A stretch of DNA of 10,646 nucleotides from SG8-40 sp035528435 (GCA_035528435.1 DATKYN010000260.1:1-10646); one strand, 5' to 3'; shown: positions 1 to 6,758, counted from the first letter of the stretch. Made by a program: numbers and translations. Notes: a model not told the origin generated them from the sequence alone.

Positions 1-972
1 AAAAATATCGTCACGTCACTCGCGTTGATGATGCTGGCCATCCCGGTCGACGCGCAAGATGCGTCGCAAACCACGGTGCAAACTCTGTTGCCGTGGGCTT
101 ACGCCCGGAATGACCCGGCTGGCGAGCACGAGCCAGACGATGGCAAGCCCAAGCGTGTGCCCGGCAGTACGCAGTCTTTTACCCTGGCTGAAATTCGAAA
201 TCTGTATGACCCACCTGATTGGCATCCGGGCGATCATCCCGAGATGCCTGACATTGTTGCCCGCGGGCGAAAACCGGATGTTTTTGCCTGCGCTTACTGC
301 CACCTTCCAAACGGTCAGGGCCGCCCGGAAAATACCAGCCTGGCCGGACTGCCGGCAGAATATATCGTCCAGCAAATGGCCGATTACAGAGCCGGCTTAC
401 GGCGAACTTCAGAGCCGAAATCGATTCCGTTGTCCTTCATGCTCTCAATCGGCTTGGCGGCAACCGAGAGCGAAGTGGCGGAAGCAGCCGCTTATTTTTC
501 CAGCCTCAAGCCCCGAAAATGGATCAGGGTGATTGAGACCAATACCGTTCCCGAGACCAAAGTCGCCGGATGGATGTATGTGGCTGTAGAGAGCGGTGGA
601 GTCGAACCAATAGGGCAGCGGATCATTGAAATGCCCGAGGATCTTGAACGCACCGAGCTCCGCGACGACAGATCGGGGTTTATCGCATATGTTCCGACCG
701 GCAGCATTGCCAAGGGCAGGGAGCTTGTCAGAACGGGCGGGGGCGGCAGAACGCAACCGTGCGGCGTTTGTCATGGTGATGACTTAAGAGGACTCGGGCC
801 GGTGCCACCGCTCGCGGGACGTTCGCCCAGTTACCTCGTGCGTCAACTGTACGACCTGCAGACCGGTGTTCGCAAAGGCCGTTGGTCGCCGCTAATGCAG
901 GCAGCCGTCGCAAAGCTTTCCGTGGCGGATTTTGTCGCGCTGGCCGCGTATGCCGCATCGCTTGAGCCCTAA
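1..972 (+). CDS. Exported di-haem c-type cytochrome (5' end outside the window)
   Basis: Periplasmic electron-carrier cytochrome with two covalent haem c sites. The CXXCH motifs are CAYCH (bases 289-303) and CGVCH (760-774). Likely axial methionines follow each: one in PLSFM (439-441) and one in WSPLMQ (895-897), as in tandem class I cytochromes of the c4/c553 kind. Between the two domains lies a linker of roughly 65 residues, including PIGQRIIEMPEDLERTELRD, that ordinary c4 cytochromes lack. The frame is open to base 1, and the first codons read KNIVTSLALMMLAIPVDAQ, the hydrophobic core and cleavage region of a Sec signal peptide. The true start is therefore probably just upstream of the window, not the internal TTG at 25 or ATG at 28. 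The partner donor or acceptor is not visible. Family assignment is firm; the specific role is unknown. Confidence 0.88.
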   Translation, partial: KNIVTSLALMMLAIPVDAQDASQTTVQTLLPWAYARNDPAGEHEPDDGKPKRVPGSTQSFTLAEIRNLYDPPDWHPGDHPEMPDIVARGRKPDVFACAYCHLPNGQGRPENTSLAGLPAEYIVQQMADYRAGLRRTSEPKSIPLSFMLSIGLAATESEVAEAAAYFSSLKPRKWIRVIETNTVPETKVAGWMYVAVESGGVEPIGQRIIEMPEDLERTELRDDRSGFIAYVPTGSIAKGRELVRTGGGGRTQPCGVCHGDDLRGLGPVPPLAGRSPSYLVRQLYDLQTGVRKGRWSPLMQAAVAKLSVADFVALAAYAASLEP

Positions 973-1302
973 TCGGAACCAGACTGGCAGTCGGTTGGTT
1001 CTGCGGCAAGAACTGAACTCCGGGATCGTTACCGGGAACACCCAGGCTGGTCAGGCGGGGTTTCGCCTTCGTTACTGCGCCCGGCCCAAAGGACAGTGGG
1101 ACAAGAGGGTGCAAAAATTCCGTTAGCGACTTCGTGTCCGGATCGGTGCCGGGTCTGATCAAAGCGGCGCGACCGGCCATCCCGCGCGAGGAAACCGGTA
1201 AATCCGAAAGAGGATTGGCCGCCGCGACACCAGTGTGCACGGCCCTGTTTGCCGGACTGCGATCCGCCGGTTCTTGTCGCACGCTTAAAAAGCTCTCATT
1301 GT
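973..1302. other. Intergenic stretch with no convincing gene
   Basis: I see no credible coding region here. The short open frames lack a ribosome binding site and have low-complexity, Arg/Pro-rich products. Two weak inverted repeats lie behind the cytochrome gene. One is at 976-1001, with GAACCA and TGGTTC as outer arms around a GACTG/CAGTC inner palindrome. The other is at 1053-1068, AGGCG/CGCCT with a six-base loop. Neither is followed by a clear T-run, so they may end the cytochrome transcript only weakly or in a Rho-dependent way. Confidence 0.5.
976..1001 (+). terminator. Inverted repeat after the cytochrome gene, possible weak terminator
   Basis: The arms GAACCA (976-981) and TGGTTC (996-1001) enclose GACTG-G-CAGTC (982-992), starting four bases after the cytochrome stop codon. 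The position suits a transcript end or 3' stabilising hairpin. No T-run follows, the inner loop would have to open by a few bases, and a competing pairing GTTCT/AGAAC (998-1013) exists. The call is therefore tentative. Confidence 0.25.
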
Positions 1303-1316
1303 TTGATCTGGATCAA
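1303..1316. promoter_or_regulatory. Perfect FNR/Anr-type operator
   Basis: TTGATCTGGATCAA is an exact match to the FNR/Anr consensus TTGAT-N4-ATCAA, a fully symmetric palindrome. FNR-family regulators (FNR, Anr, Dnr) bind this site and usually activate transcription when oxygen falls or nitrogen oxides appear. It lies 283 bases before the ATG of the DszB-like gene in otherwise gene-free sequence and faces the five-gene block. I could not place a good -10 box at the class II distance. The best candidate, TCTACT at 1345-1350, is about six bases too far, so the transcription start is unassigned. Confidence 0.7.
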
Positions 1317-1430
1317 TCGGTGTAAATGCTGGTGTCCGAAATTGTCTACTGTTTGTCCGGAAAAGTTTACGCTCGACCGGAGTGGTCACGCAAAATTAAC
1401 GATGCTGCAGTCGTTGAATAAATCGAAGAG

Positions 1431-1480
1431 CGTGGTGTCGTGTGAATCCACCACGGGCTTCTCGGTGCGGTGAATCGCAC
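1431..1480 (+). promoter_or_regulatory. Two tandem leader hairpins sharing the loop sequence GTGAATC
   Basis: Hairpin 1 pairs CGTGGTG (1431-1437) with CACCACG (1449-1455) around an 11-base loop. Hairpin 2 pairs GTGCG (1465-1469) with CGCAC (1476-1480) around a 6-base loop. GTGAATC occurs at 1442-1448 inside the first loop and at 1470-1476 across the second loop and its closing base, 28 bases apart. This could be a binding site for a protein or small RNA in the leader, or chance. No known riboswitch class is recognised. Confidence 0.35.
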
Positions 1481-1582
1481 ACCAAAACACGGAGGGCGGG
1501 CAAAATCCGTAAAACCTCCAATCCGCCTGACGAAACGCACGATATGCGCGTGTAAGACGAAGCGCACGCGTCCGGACATAAC

Positions 1583-1590
1583 AGGAGAGA
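1583..1590 (+). promoter_or_regulatory. Ribosome binding site that sets the start of the DszB-like gene
   Basis: AGGAGAGA lies eight bases before the ATG at 1599. It decides for this start over the in-frame GTG at 1470, which has no such signal. Confidence 0.75.
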
Positions 1591-1598
1591 AGTCAATC

Positions 1599-2765
1599 AT
1601 GGCAACGAAAGAAAGAGTCAGTACCAAAGTACCGCTGAACTGGAAAGAAGTATGGTTTACCAACTGCCCGATGATCTCGGCCAACAACGTGGACCAGGAG
1701 CTGGGGTGGTGCCGTGAGGAGTACAAGAAGATCGGTGTCGAGTACGCGTACTTTCGTCACGCGCCCGAGAACAACTGGTACCCCCACTACGTCCACAACC
1801 TCGACAACCTGATCCGTTTCGGTGGACTGTATCCGCCCATCCATGTTCACGCTGACATTCGCCGCACTGTGTTGCTCGGGGCGACCTGGGTATATGAAGG
1901 CGGATGTATGGCCGTGCGTGCCAAAGACAAGCTCTTCCGGATGAAGGATCTGAAAGGCAAGAAGATAGGCATCTCGAAGAGCCTCAACACCATCAAGAAC
2001 GACTGGTGGCGTATCCAGGAACACATGGGCATTGAGAACATGCTCATGCTCAATGACATGACCATGGACGATATCGATCTGGTCGAGTTCCCCTACCCGG
2101 ACGACTGGTACGACAAGCCGGAGATGCTGCAGGTCCAGATGAACAATCCGTCGGAGCTGTGGATGCGGCGCGACCACAAGCACGACCTGGCGTTTCGTCC
2201 GCTGGAGACGGCATTACTGGATGGTACGGTCGATGCGATCTACACCCAGAGCAAGGTGTTTCAACATATTCAGGAAGCGACAGGCCAGATTGCGATGATC
2301 GAAGACCTGTCCCGGTATCCGGACTGGAGGGTGCAGGTTGCCAACACGCCCGCCGTGATTACGTGCACCGACGTTATGGCAAAGGAACATCCCGAGCTGG
2401 TGATCGCCTACATGAAAGCCATGATCAAGGTCGGACGATGGGCGAACGCAGACAAGCATGCCGCCGCCGGGATACTTAACCGGCAGACCTATTATCTGGA
2501 TGCCGAAGATACTTATCAAGGCATCAAGCATGTCGATATGGTGCCAAGCCTGAGCGCTCAGAATATGCAATGCATCAAGATCGGAAAGGATTTCATGGTC
2601 AGTCATGGGTACATCAAAAACGATTTCGATGTAGATGCCTGGGCGGCACCCGAATTTCTGGAAAAGGCAGCGACCGAAGTGCTCAAGGAGGAGTGGCAGA
2701 GAAGGAGCTGGACCAAGCTTCCCGCGGGAGGCGGACTCGAAGCGGAAGGCACGCGGCTCGGTTAG
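1599..2765 (+). CDS. DszB-like desulfinase / NMT1-SsuA-fold protein, cytoplasmic
   Basis: This 388-residue protein has the periplasmic-binding-protein fold (NMT1/SsuA/COG0715 type). Automatic pipelines would probably call it an ABC transporter substrate-binding protein. It has no signal peptide or lipobox, so it should be a soluble cytoplasmic enzyme. It resembles Rhodococcus DszB (2'-hydroxybiphenyl-2-sulfinate desulfinase, 365 residues), recalled from memory: TNCP near the N-terminus, IRFGG followed by PPI, a DDIDLVEFP strand, GTVDAIYT, and a C-terminal DAWAAPEFL that nearly repeats DszB's. The DszB active-site residues Cys27, His60, Arg70 and Gly73 map to Cys23, His63, Arg73 and Gly76, with identical His-Arg and Arg-Gly spacing. 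That enzyme releases sulfite from an aryl sulfinate; the substrate here is unknown. It is the first gene of a probable five-gene operon behind an FNR box. The alternative is a binding-protein-like sensor or a THI5-type enzyme. The fold is certain; desulfinase chemistry is inferred. Confidence 0.7.
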   Translation: MATKERVSTKVPLNWKEVWFTNCPMISANNVDQELGWCREEYKKIGVEYAYFRHAPENNWYPHYVHNLDNLIRFGGLYPPIHVHADIRRTVLLGATWVYEGGCMAVRAKDKLFRMKDLKGKKIGISKSLNTIKNDWWRIQEHMGIENMLMLNDMTMDDIDLVEFPYPDDWYDKPEMLQVQMNNPSELWMRRDHKHDLAFRPLETALLDGTVDAIYTQSKVFQHIQEATGQIAMIEDLSRYPDWRVQVANTPAVITCTDVMAKEHPELVIAYMKAMIKVGRWANADKHAAAGILNRQTYYLDAEDTYQGIKHVDMVPSLSAQNMQCIKIGKDFMVSHGYIKNDFDVDAWAAPEFLEKAATEVLKEEWQRRSWTKLPAGGGLEAEGTRLG

Positions 2766-2835
2766 TCTGGAGAAACGCGTCAAGAAGACTGCCAGGGGGA
2801 TCTGTCGGAAGTCGGTAAGAGGGTGTAGCTGCGTC

Positions 2836-2844
2836 AAGGAGAGG
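2836..2844 (+). promoter_or_regulatory. Ribosome binding site favouring a TTG start for the porin
   Basis: AAGGAGAGG sits a few bases before the TTG at 2847. It is more than 20 bases from the in-frame ATG at 2868, which has no good ribosome binding site of its own. The spacing argues for TTG initiation, although the signal peptide would work from either start. Confidence 0.5.
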
Positions 2845-2846
2845 GA

Positions 2847-4106
2847 TTGGGACAGATTTGTACAACGATGACACGCAGTTTCGCTCTACTCTTATTGGCT
2901 TGCGGGATGTTGCCTGCGCTTGCACAAGAATCCGAACAAGCTTCTGCTCCCCCGGACTGGATGACGCGTCCTACCCTCACCGGAGACTGGGGAGGCGCGC
3001 GCTCATCCCTCGCCGACAAGGGCGTGACTTTCGATCTCCGGCACACCTCTTTCTATCAAGGACTCGTGGAAGGGACCGGGGACAACGGTTTCAAGTACGG
3101 GGGCAAGTTCGATGCCTTCATCAACCTCGACAGCGCCAAGATGGGCCTGTGGGAAGGCGGCGGATTTCGCTCGCATTTCGAGTACAGCCACGGTAACGCG
3201 CCAGCCAATCTCGGCGGCGCCGTCTTTGCGGTCAATACCGCACTGTATTGGCCCGTAGACACGCCGGAGGAATTGGTGGCAACTTCGCTGTACTTCACCC
3301 AGACAGTGGGCGATCGAAGCAGCATTGCGCTCGGCAAGTTCAATCCGGTCGATTTGCTTGCCGCGAACGCCTTCTACGGCGGCTGGGGTATCGACCGGTT
3401 CATGAACCTTATTCTAGCTGCGCCGCCAAGCGGTCTGATTCCGGTTGTGTTGATGGGGGCAATTGGCTCAATTCGGACCGAGCCTGTGAACTGGACCATC
3501 ATGGTCTTCGATCCCGATGACCGCACCAACGACTACCTTCCGGGGGGGCTGTTCGAAAACGGCGTAAATATCTCCGTGAGCGGCGCGCACGTCACGACAC
3601 TCGCCGGACGCAAGACAACCTATATAGTTACGGGGCTCTACAGTACGGCAGAAGGGGTGGACTATTCGACATTGCCTCCTGGCTTTACGACGACAACACT
3701 GGATGACGCCTACAACATCTCCTTTGAGTTCCAACATAATCTGCAGGAGAGCGCGGCGCAGCCGAATCTCAACTGGGGTTTTTATTTCAAGATTGCCACC
3801 GCCGATGGCAACCCAAACTATATACAGTCATCGGTCATCGCCGGGATCGGAGGCAGGGCACTGTTCTTCGGGCGTCCTCAAGACAATTTTGGTGTTGGCG
3901 CGTACCGCTACAACCTCAGTGATGTGCTCCAGGATGCCCTGTCGCCCAATACCAGGTTCAAGGACGAATCCGCCTTTGAAGCCTATTACAACTATTCAGT
4001 GACGCCATGGCTGCATCTCGGGCCGGACATCCAGTACATCAAACCGGCCTCAGGCAGTTTTGAAAATGCGCTGGTCGCGACGTTGAGGACGCAGATCCGT
4101 TTCTAA
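2847..4106 (+). CDS. OprB-family outer-membrane porin
   Basis: Predicted outer-membrane beta-barrel of the carbohydrate-selective porin OprB family, about 412-419 residues, the usual family length. A Sec signal peptide (MTRSFALLLLACGMLPALAQ from the ATG at 2868) has a probable cleavage after ALA. An LLAC stretch looks faintly like a lipobox, but porins are not lipoproteins. The mature start carries the family signature LTGDWGGARSSLADKGV (about residues 44-60), and the chain ends in phenylalanine (RTQIRF), as expected for Bam-assembled barrels. Alternating amphipathic, Tyr/Phe-rich strands fill the rest. It starts about 80 bases after the DszB-like gene with no terminator between them, so the two are probably co-transcribed. 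It may admit that enzyme's substrate. OprB members classically pass glucose-type sugars, so the solute here is uncertain. Confidence 0.85.
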   Translation: MGQICTTMTRSFALLLLACGMLPALAQESEQASAPPDWMTRPTLTGDWGGARSSLADKGVTFDLRHTSFYQGLVEGTGDNGFKYGGKFDAFINLDSAKMGLWEGGGFRSHFEYSHGNAPANLGGAVFAVNTALYWPVDTPEELVATSLYFTQTVGDRSSIALGKFNPVDLLAANAFYGGWGIDRFMNLILAAPPSGLIPVVLMGAIGSIRTEPVNWTIMVFDPDDRTNDYLPGGLFENGVNISVSGAHVTTLAGRKTTYIVTGLYSTAEGVDYSTLPPGFTTTTLDDAYNISFEFQHNLQESAAQPNLNWGFYFKIATADGNPNYIQSSVIAGIGGRALFFGRPQDNFGVGAYRYNLSDVLQDALSPNTRFKDESAFEAYYNYSVTPWLHLGPDIQYIKPASGSFENALVATLRTQIRF

Positions 4107-4145
4107 AGCACGACAATGATGGAAGCGATTCCCGACAAGAATATC

Positions 4146-4153
4146 AAGGAGGT
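4146..4153 (+). promoter_or_regulatory. Consensus ribosome binding site of the MarC-family gene
   Basis: AAGGAGGT is a full match to the anti-Shine-Dalgarno sequence, five bases before the ATG at 4159. It is the strongest such site in the window and fixes the start. Confidence 0.75.
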
Positions 4154-4158
4154 TCCGA

Positions 4159-4932
4159 ATGGCTCAGATTCGACAATTCCCAGATAAAAACGGACAAAGC
4201 TCGCGCCGCGACTGGCAGAAATATCTCCTGGCGGCGTTGACCCTTGCCGCCGGCTGCCTGATCAGCGCAGGCGTTGCAATGGCTGCGCAAGCCGGCGGCA
4301 GTCAGGAACAGGTGAGGTATTTCCCCGCAGCGTATATCTTCACGTTTCTGTTCCTGATGCTCGGGCCGTTCAAGATCATCGGCCCTTTCGTCCATATTAC
4401 GAAAGGCGCGGATGCCGCGTTGAGTCACCGGATCGCACTGCTGGCGACACTTTTTGCAAGTATTACGCTTCTCGTCTCCGCTTTCGTCGGCGAACTGATT
4501 CTGGCGAAGTACGGTATTCCGTTGCCCATTCTGGCGCTTGCCGCGGGTATCATTCTTTTTCTCGTGGCACTGCAGAGCACCCTCAAGCAGTTTGCGCCGC
4601 TCACATCTGGCGACGAGATGGGCGCCCCCCCGCCACCGGATTTGAAAACGGCATTGACACCGCTTGCGTTCCCGACAATTGTGACGCCATATGGCATTGG
4701 CGCGCTCGTGGTGTTCCTCGCGCTCAGCCCTGGTCTGCAAGGCCAGCTGACCATTGGCGCCATCGTGTTGGTCATCATGCTGCTGAACCTGATCGTCATG
4801 TGGGCAGCGCGGTACATCGGGTCGGTCCTGGGCATCGCGCTGGCGATCCTGGGTGCGGTTATCGGAATCATTCAGATCGCGCTGGGTCTGAACATTATCA
4901 ACAATTCGCTGACGGCGCTGGGGCTGCTGTGA
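4159..4932 (+). CDS. MarC-family (UPF0056) inner-membrane protein
   Basis: Integral membrane protein of 257 residues. The MarC pattern is visible as LFLMLGPFKIIGPFV (about 64-78), the LAFPTIVTPYGIGALV stretch (169-184, equivalent to the usual PLAxPxxxGPGAI segment) and a C-terminal ALGLNIINNSL. Hydrophobic segments lie at about 21-43, 56-78, 92-112, 119-138, 173-190, 199-216 and 222-245. The first is preceded by a polar, basic tail and lies on an extension of about 50 residues not present in typical MarC proteins of six segments. MarC was once linked to multiple antibiotic resistance, but its function is unsettled; a transport role is usual speculation. The gene follows the porin by 52 bases and precedes the DUF202 gene by about 25, which fits one operon. 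Confidence 0.82.
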   Translation: MAQIRQFPDKNGQSSRRDWQKYLLAALTLAAGCLISAGVAMAAQAGGSQEQVRYFPAAYIFTFLFLMLGPFKIIGPFVHITKGADAALSHRIALLATLFASITLLVSAFVGELILAKYGIPLPILALAAGIILFLVALQSTLKQFAPLTSGDEMGAPPPPDLKTALTPLAFPTIVTPYGIGALVVFLALSPGLQGQLTIGAIVLVIMLLNLIVMWAARYIGSVLGIALAILGAVIGIIQIALGLNIINNSLTALGLL

Positions 4933-4957
4933 GTCGGCCTCTCAATTGTTATGCGAG

Positions 4958-5389
4958 ATGAACGAGAACCGCACGATGGACAACAAATCCGCAGGCAGTC
5001 CGCCGAAAGAACTGCCACTTACCGCTAGACTGGCCCTTGAGCGCACCCGCGGCGCTTACGAACGAACCCTGATGGCCTGGATCAGGACGGGCACTTCACT
5101 GATCGCGTTCGGCTTTACTGTATACAAATTTTTCCATCTGGAGTTTTCAGGGGCCGGCGACAAGAAAGGACTTATCGAGACCACGCTCATCGGGCCGCGC
5201 GAGTTCGGGCTTGTGTTGATTGCAATCGGGATATTGTCACTTCTGCTTGGCACGATCGAACACGTGCGGGATCTGAGAGCGTTACGGAAAGAATACCCGG
5301 GCATGCCCCGGTCCGGTACGCGATTGATTGCGGCCTTGATGGCGACCTTGGGTGTACTCGCGCTAATTGCTGTGATCTACCGTCTTTAA
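4958..5389 (+). CDS. DUF202 (YidH-like) inner-membrane protein
   Basis: Small membrane protein of 143 residues with the DUF202 signature LALERT...ERTLMAWIRTGTSLIAFGF (about 25-53), followed by two more hydrophobic segments (about 83-101 and 125-142). This three-helix layout matches the E. coli YidH/YidG family. The biochemical function is unknown. The start is uncertain: the ATG at 4958 is chosen, but the ATG at 4976 would remove only six residues and the TTG at 4946 would add four. None has a strong ribosome binding site, so translation may be coupled to the MarC-family gene, whose stop lies 25 bases upstream. Confidence 0.8.
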   Translation: MNENRTMDNKSAGSPPKELPLTARLALERTRGAYERTLMAWIRTGTSLIAFGFTVYKFFHLEFSGAGDKKGLIETTLIGPREFGLVLIAIGILSLLLGTIEHVRDLRALRKEYPGMPRSGTRLIAALMATLGVLALIAVIYRL

Positions 5390-5418
5390 GGCAGCCATGG
5401 ATCGGGCTCACAGTTTTC

Positions 5419-6621
5419 ATGACTGAATCCAGGGCAGGAGTCACACCTGGCGAAACGCCGGAATTTTCCCTGGTGGAGGGCGGCTTGTTCTATCGGCTTA
5501 CGCGTTGGCTGTACCCGACAGCAGGTGTGCCGGGTCATCTGGGCCGGGGCGTGACCGGGATTGCACTGTTTGCATGGTTGCCGCTTTTAGTGCTCGCGAC
5601 GTTGGATGGCAATGCGCTGGGGGAGGGCATCCGCGTGCCGTTTCTGCTGGACGCGCAGGTGCACGTCCGCTTGCTGGTTGTGTTGCCGTTATTGCTATTC
5701 GCTGAATTCGAAGTGCACAGGCGAATATCGCCGCTGCTGCGCCAGTTTACGGATCGGCGATTGGTGCCCGAGCATTCAAAGGAGCAGTTTGAAACGACCG
5801 TTGTGTCAGCCATGAAGCTGCGAAACAATGTTTTCGCAGAGGTGTTGCTGGTCTGTGCGGTGTATGGGGTCGGCATTTTTGTTATCTGGAGAAATTACCT
5901 CGCACTGGATACGGCCACCTGGTACGCGACACCTTCCGGCGAGCGGCTGTCACTGACATTTGCCGGGATGTGGTACGCCTTTGTCAGTGTGCCGATCGTG
6001 CAGTTCTTGTTGTTGCGATGGTACTACCGGTTGTTTGTCTGGGCGCGTTTACTGTGGCAGGTGTCGCGTATCGATCTGCAACTCGTTGCAGCGCATCCCG
6101 ATCGCAGTGGTGGTCTGGGTTTTCTTGCAAGTACGGGATACGCATTCAGCATTCTCGCGGGGGCCCACGGAGCACTGGCGGCTGGCTATTTTGCCAGCAT
6201 GATCTTCTTTGCCGAAGCGTCGTTGACCGACTTTGTGGCAGGGATATGTCTGACGATTATGTTCGTGTTGTTCCTTATTCTCGCGCCACTGCTCGTTTTT
6301 GCGCCACGGCTTGCGGACGTGAAGCAGACGGAACTGCTCAAGTACGAGGCACTGGCGGATCGCTACGTCCGCGAACTTGATGCGAAATGGCTGCGTGGTG
6401 CCATGCCTGCCAATGAGGCGCTTCTGGGCAACGCGGACTTTCAGTCCCTTGCGGATTTGGCCAGTAGCTACGCAGTGGTGCAGTCGATGCGTTTTTCGCC
6501 GGTAACGAATCGCGCGATTATTCGGGTCGCCGCGACAACGCTTGTTCCCATTGCGCCTTTGTTGCTCACGACGATTTCCTTCAGCGAGCTCATAAAAGGG
6601 GTATTCGGCTTGGTGTTCTAG
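5419..6621 (+). CDS. Polytopic membrane protein of unknown function
   Basis: I do not recognise a named family. The 400-residue protein has about seven hydrophobic segments: near 43-62, 83-99, 139-157, 179-199, 236-264, 272-295 and 370-398. Between the fourth and fifth is a conserved-looking loop HPDRSGGLGF (226-235), and an acidic/basic helical stretch (about 299-360) precedes the last segment. The loop's His-Pro-Asp-x-x-Gly-Gly character could be functional, but no catalytic role can be assigned. It starts 29 bases after the DUF202 gene, and a terminator-like hairpin follows it, so it is probably the last gene of the operon. Its ribosome binding site is weak. The coding region is secure from its length and consistent membrane pattern; the function is open. 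Confidence 0.75.
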   Translation: MTESRAGVTPGETPEFSLVEGGLFYRLTRWLYPTAGVPGHLGRGVTGIALFAWLPLLVLATLDGNALGEGIRVPFLLDAQVHVRLLVVLPLLLFAEFEVHRRISPLLRQFTDRRLVPEHSKEQFETTVVSAMKLRNNVFAEVLLVCAVYGVGIFVIWRNYLALDTATWYATPSGERLSLTFAGMWYAFVSVPIVQFLLLRWYYRLFVWARLLWQVSRIDLQLVAAHPDRSGGLGFLASTGYAFSILAGAHGALAAGYFASMIFFAEASLTDFVAGICLTIMFVLFLILAPLLVFAPRLADVKQTELLKYEALADRYVRELDAKWLRGAMPANEALLGNADFQSLADLASSYAVVQSMRFSPVTNRAIIRVAATTLVPIAPLLLTTISFSELIKGVFGLVF

Positions 6622-6677
6622 GGCACCAGGGTTCGTTCCGAGCGGCGTTTTCTGGCGTCACTGGCCGTTCATCGTGG

Positions 6678-6718
6678 CACCTGCAGGTCACCGTATGCCG
6701 CAGGTGGTGCGTTTTATT
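6678..6718 (+). terminator. Hairpin with T-rich tail after the membrane-protein gene
   Basis: CACCTGC (6678-6684) pairs with GCAGGTG (6700-6706), and GTTTTATT follows at 6711-6718. It lies between two convergent genes, the membrane protein (ending 6621) and the araC-type gene (ending 6759). A factor-independent terminator for the + strand unit is plausible. The 15-base loop and short T-run weaken the call. Confidence 0.45.
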
Positions 6719-6758
6719 CGCCTTTGTCCGCCGCAATTGAGCGCTGGCGGGTGATCCG

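Larger units (their letters stand above)
1317..1598 (+). other. Long leader region ahead of the DszB-like gene
   Basis: No gene is supported here. If transcription starts shortly after the FNR box, this is an untranslated leader of about 240 bases. It holds a short hairpin with GACC/GGTC arms (1375-1387), two stronger tandem hairpins (1431-1455 and 1465-1480), and a ribosome binding site at 1583-1590. The frame of the downstream gene stays open back to a GTG at 1470, but that start has no ribosome binding site. The extension would be basic and unlike the rest of the protein, so I treat it as non-coding. Confidence 0.45.

Noticed and set aside
1134..1325. Possible 63-residue protein in the intergenic region
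   Set aside because: No ribosome binding site and no membrane or signal pattern. The frame runs across the FNR box, so the region is better explained as regulatory DNA.
1470..1598. In-frame N-terminal extension of the DszB-like protein from a GTG
   Set aside because: The extension is Arg/Lys-rich, has no ribosome binding site and overlaps the second leader hairpin. The ATG at 1599 has a proper site.
1593..2183. Open frame on the - strand opposite the DszB-like gene
   Set aside because: Val/Leu/His-rich shadow frame. The + strand frame has clear family motifs and a ribosome binding site.
1599..2765. Reading the DszB-like protein as an ordinary ABC transporter substrate-binding protein
   Set aside because: No signal peptide or lipobox is present, no permease or ATPase gene is adjacent, and the DszB active-site pattern is intact. 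It stays possible as a distant alternative.
4144..4740. Open frame on the - strand opposite the MarC-family gene
   Set aside because: The product is a highly charged, Arg/Glu/Gln-rich antisense shadow of hydrophobic codons, with no ribosome binding site or recognisable fold.
6675..6690. TGGCAC as a possible sigma-54 promoter element
   Set aside because: No GC-containing -12 element (TTGC) follows at the required spacing, and the bases are part of the terminator-like hairpin between convergent genes.
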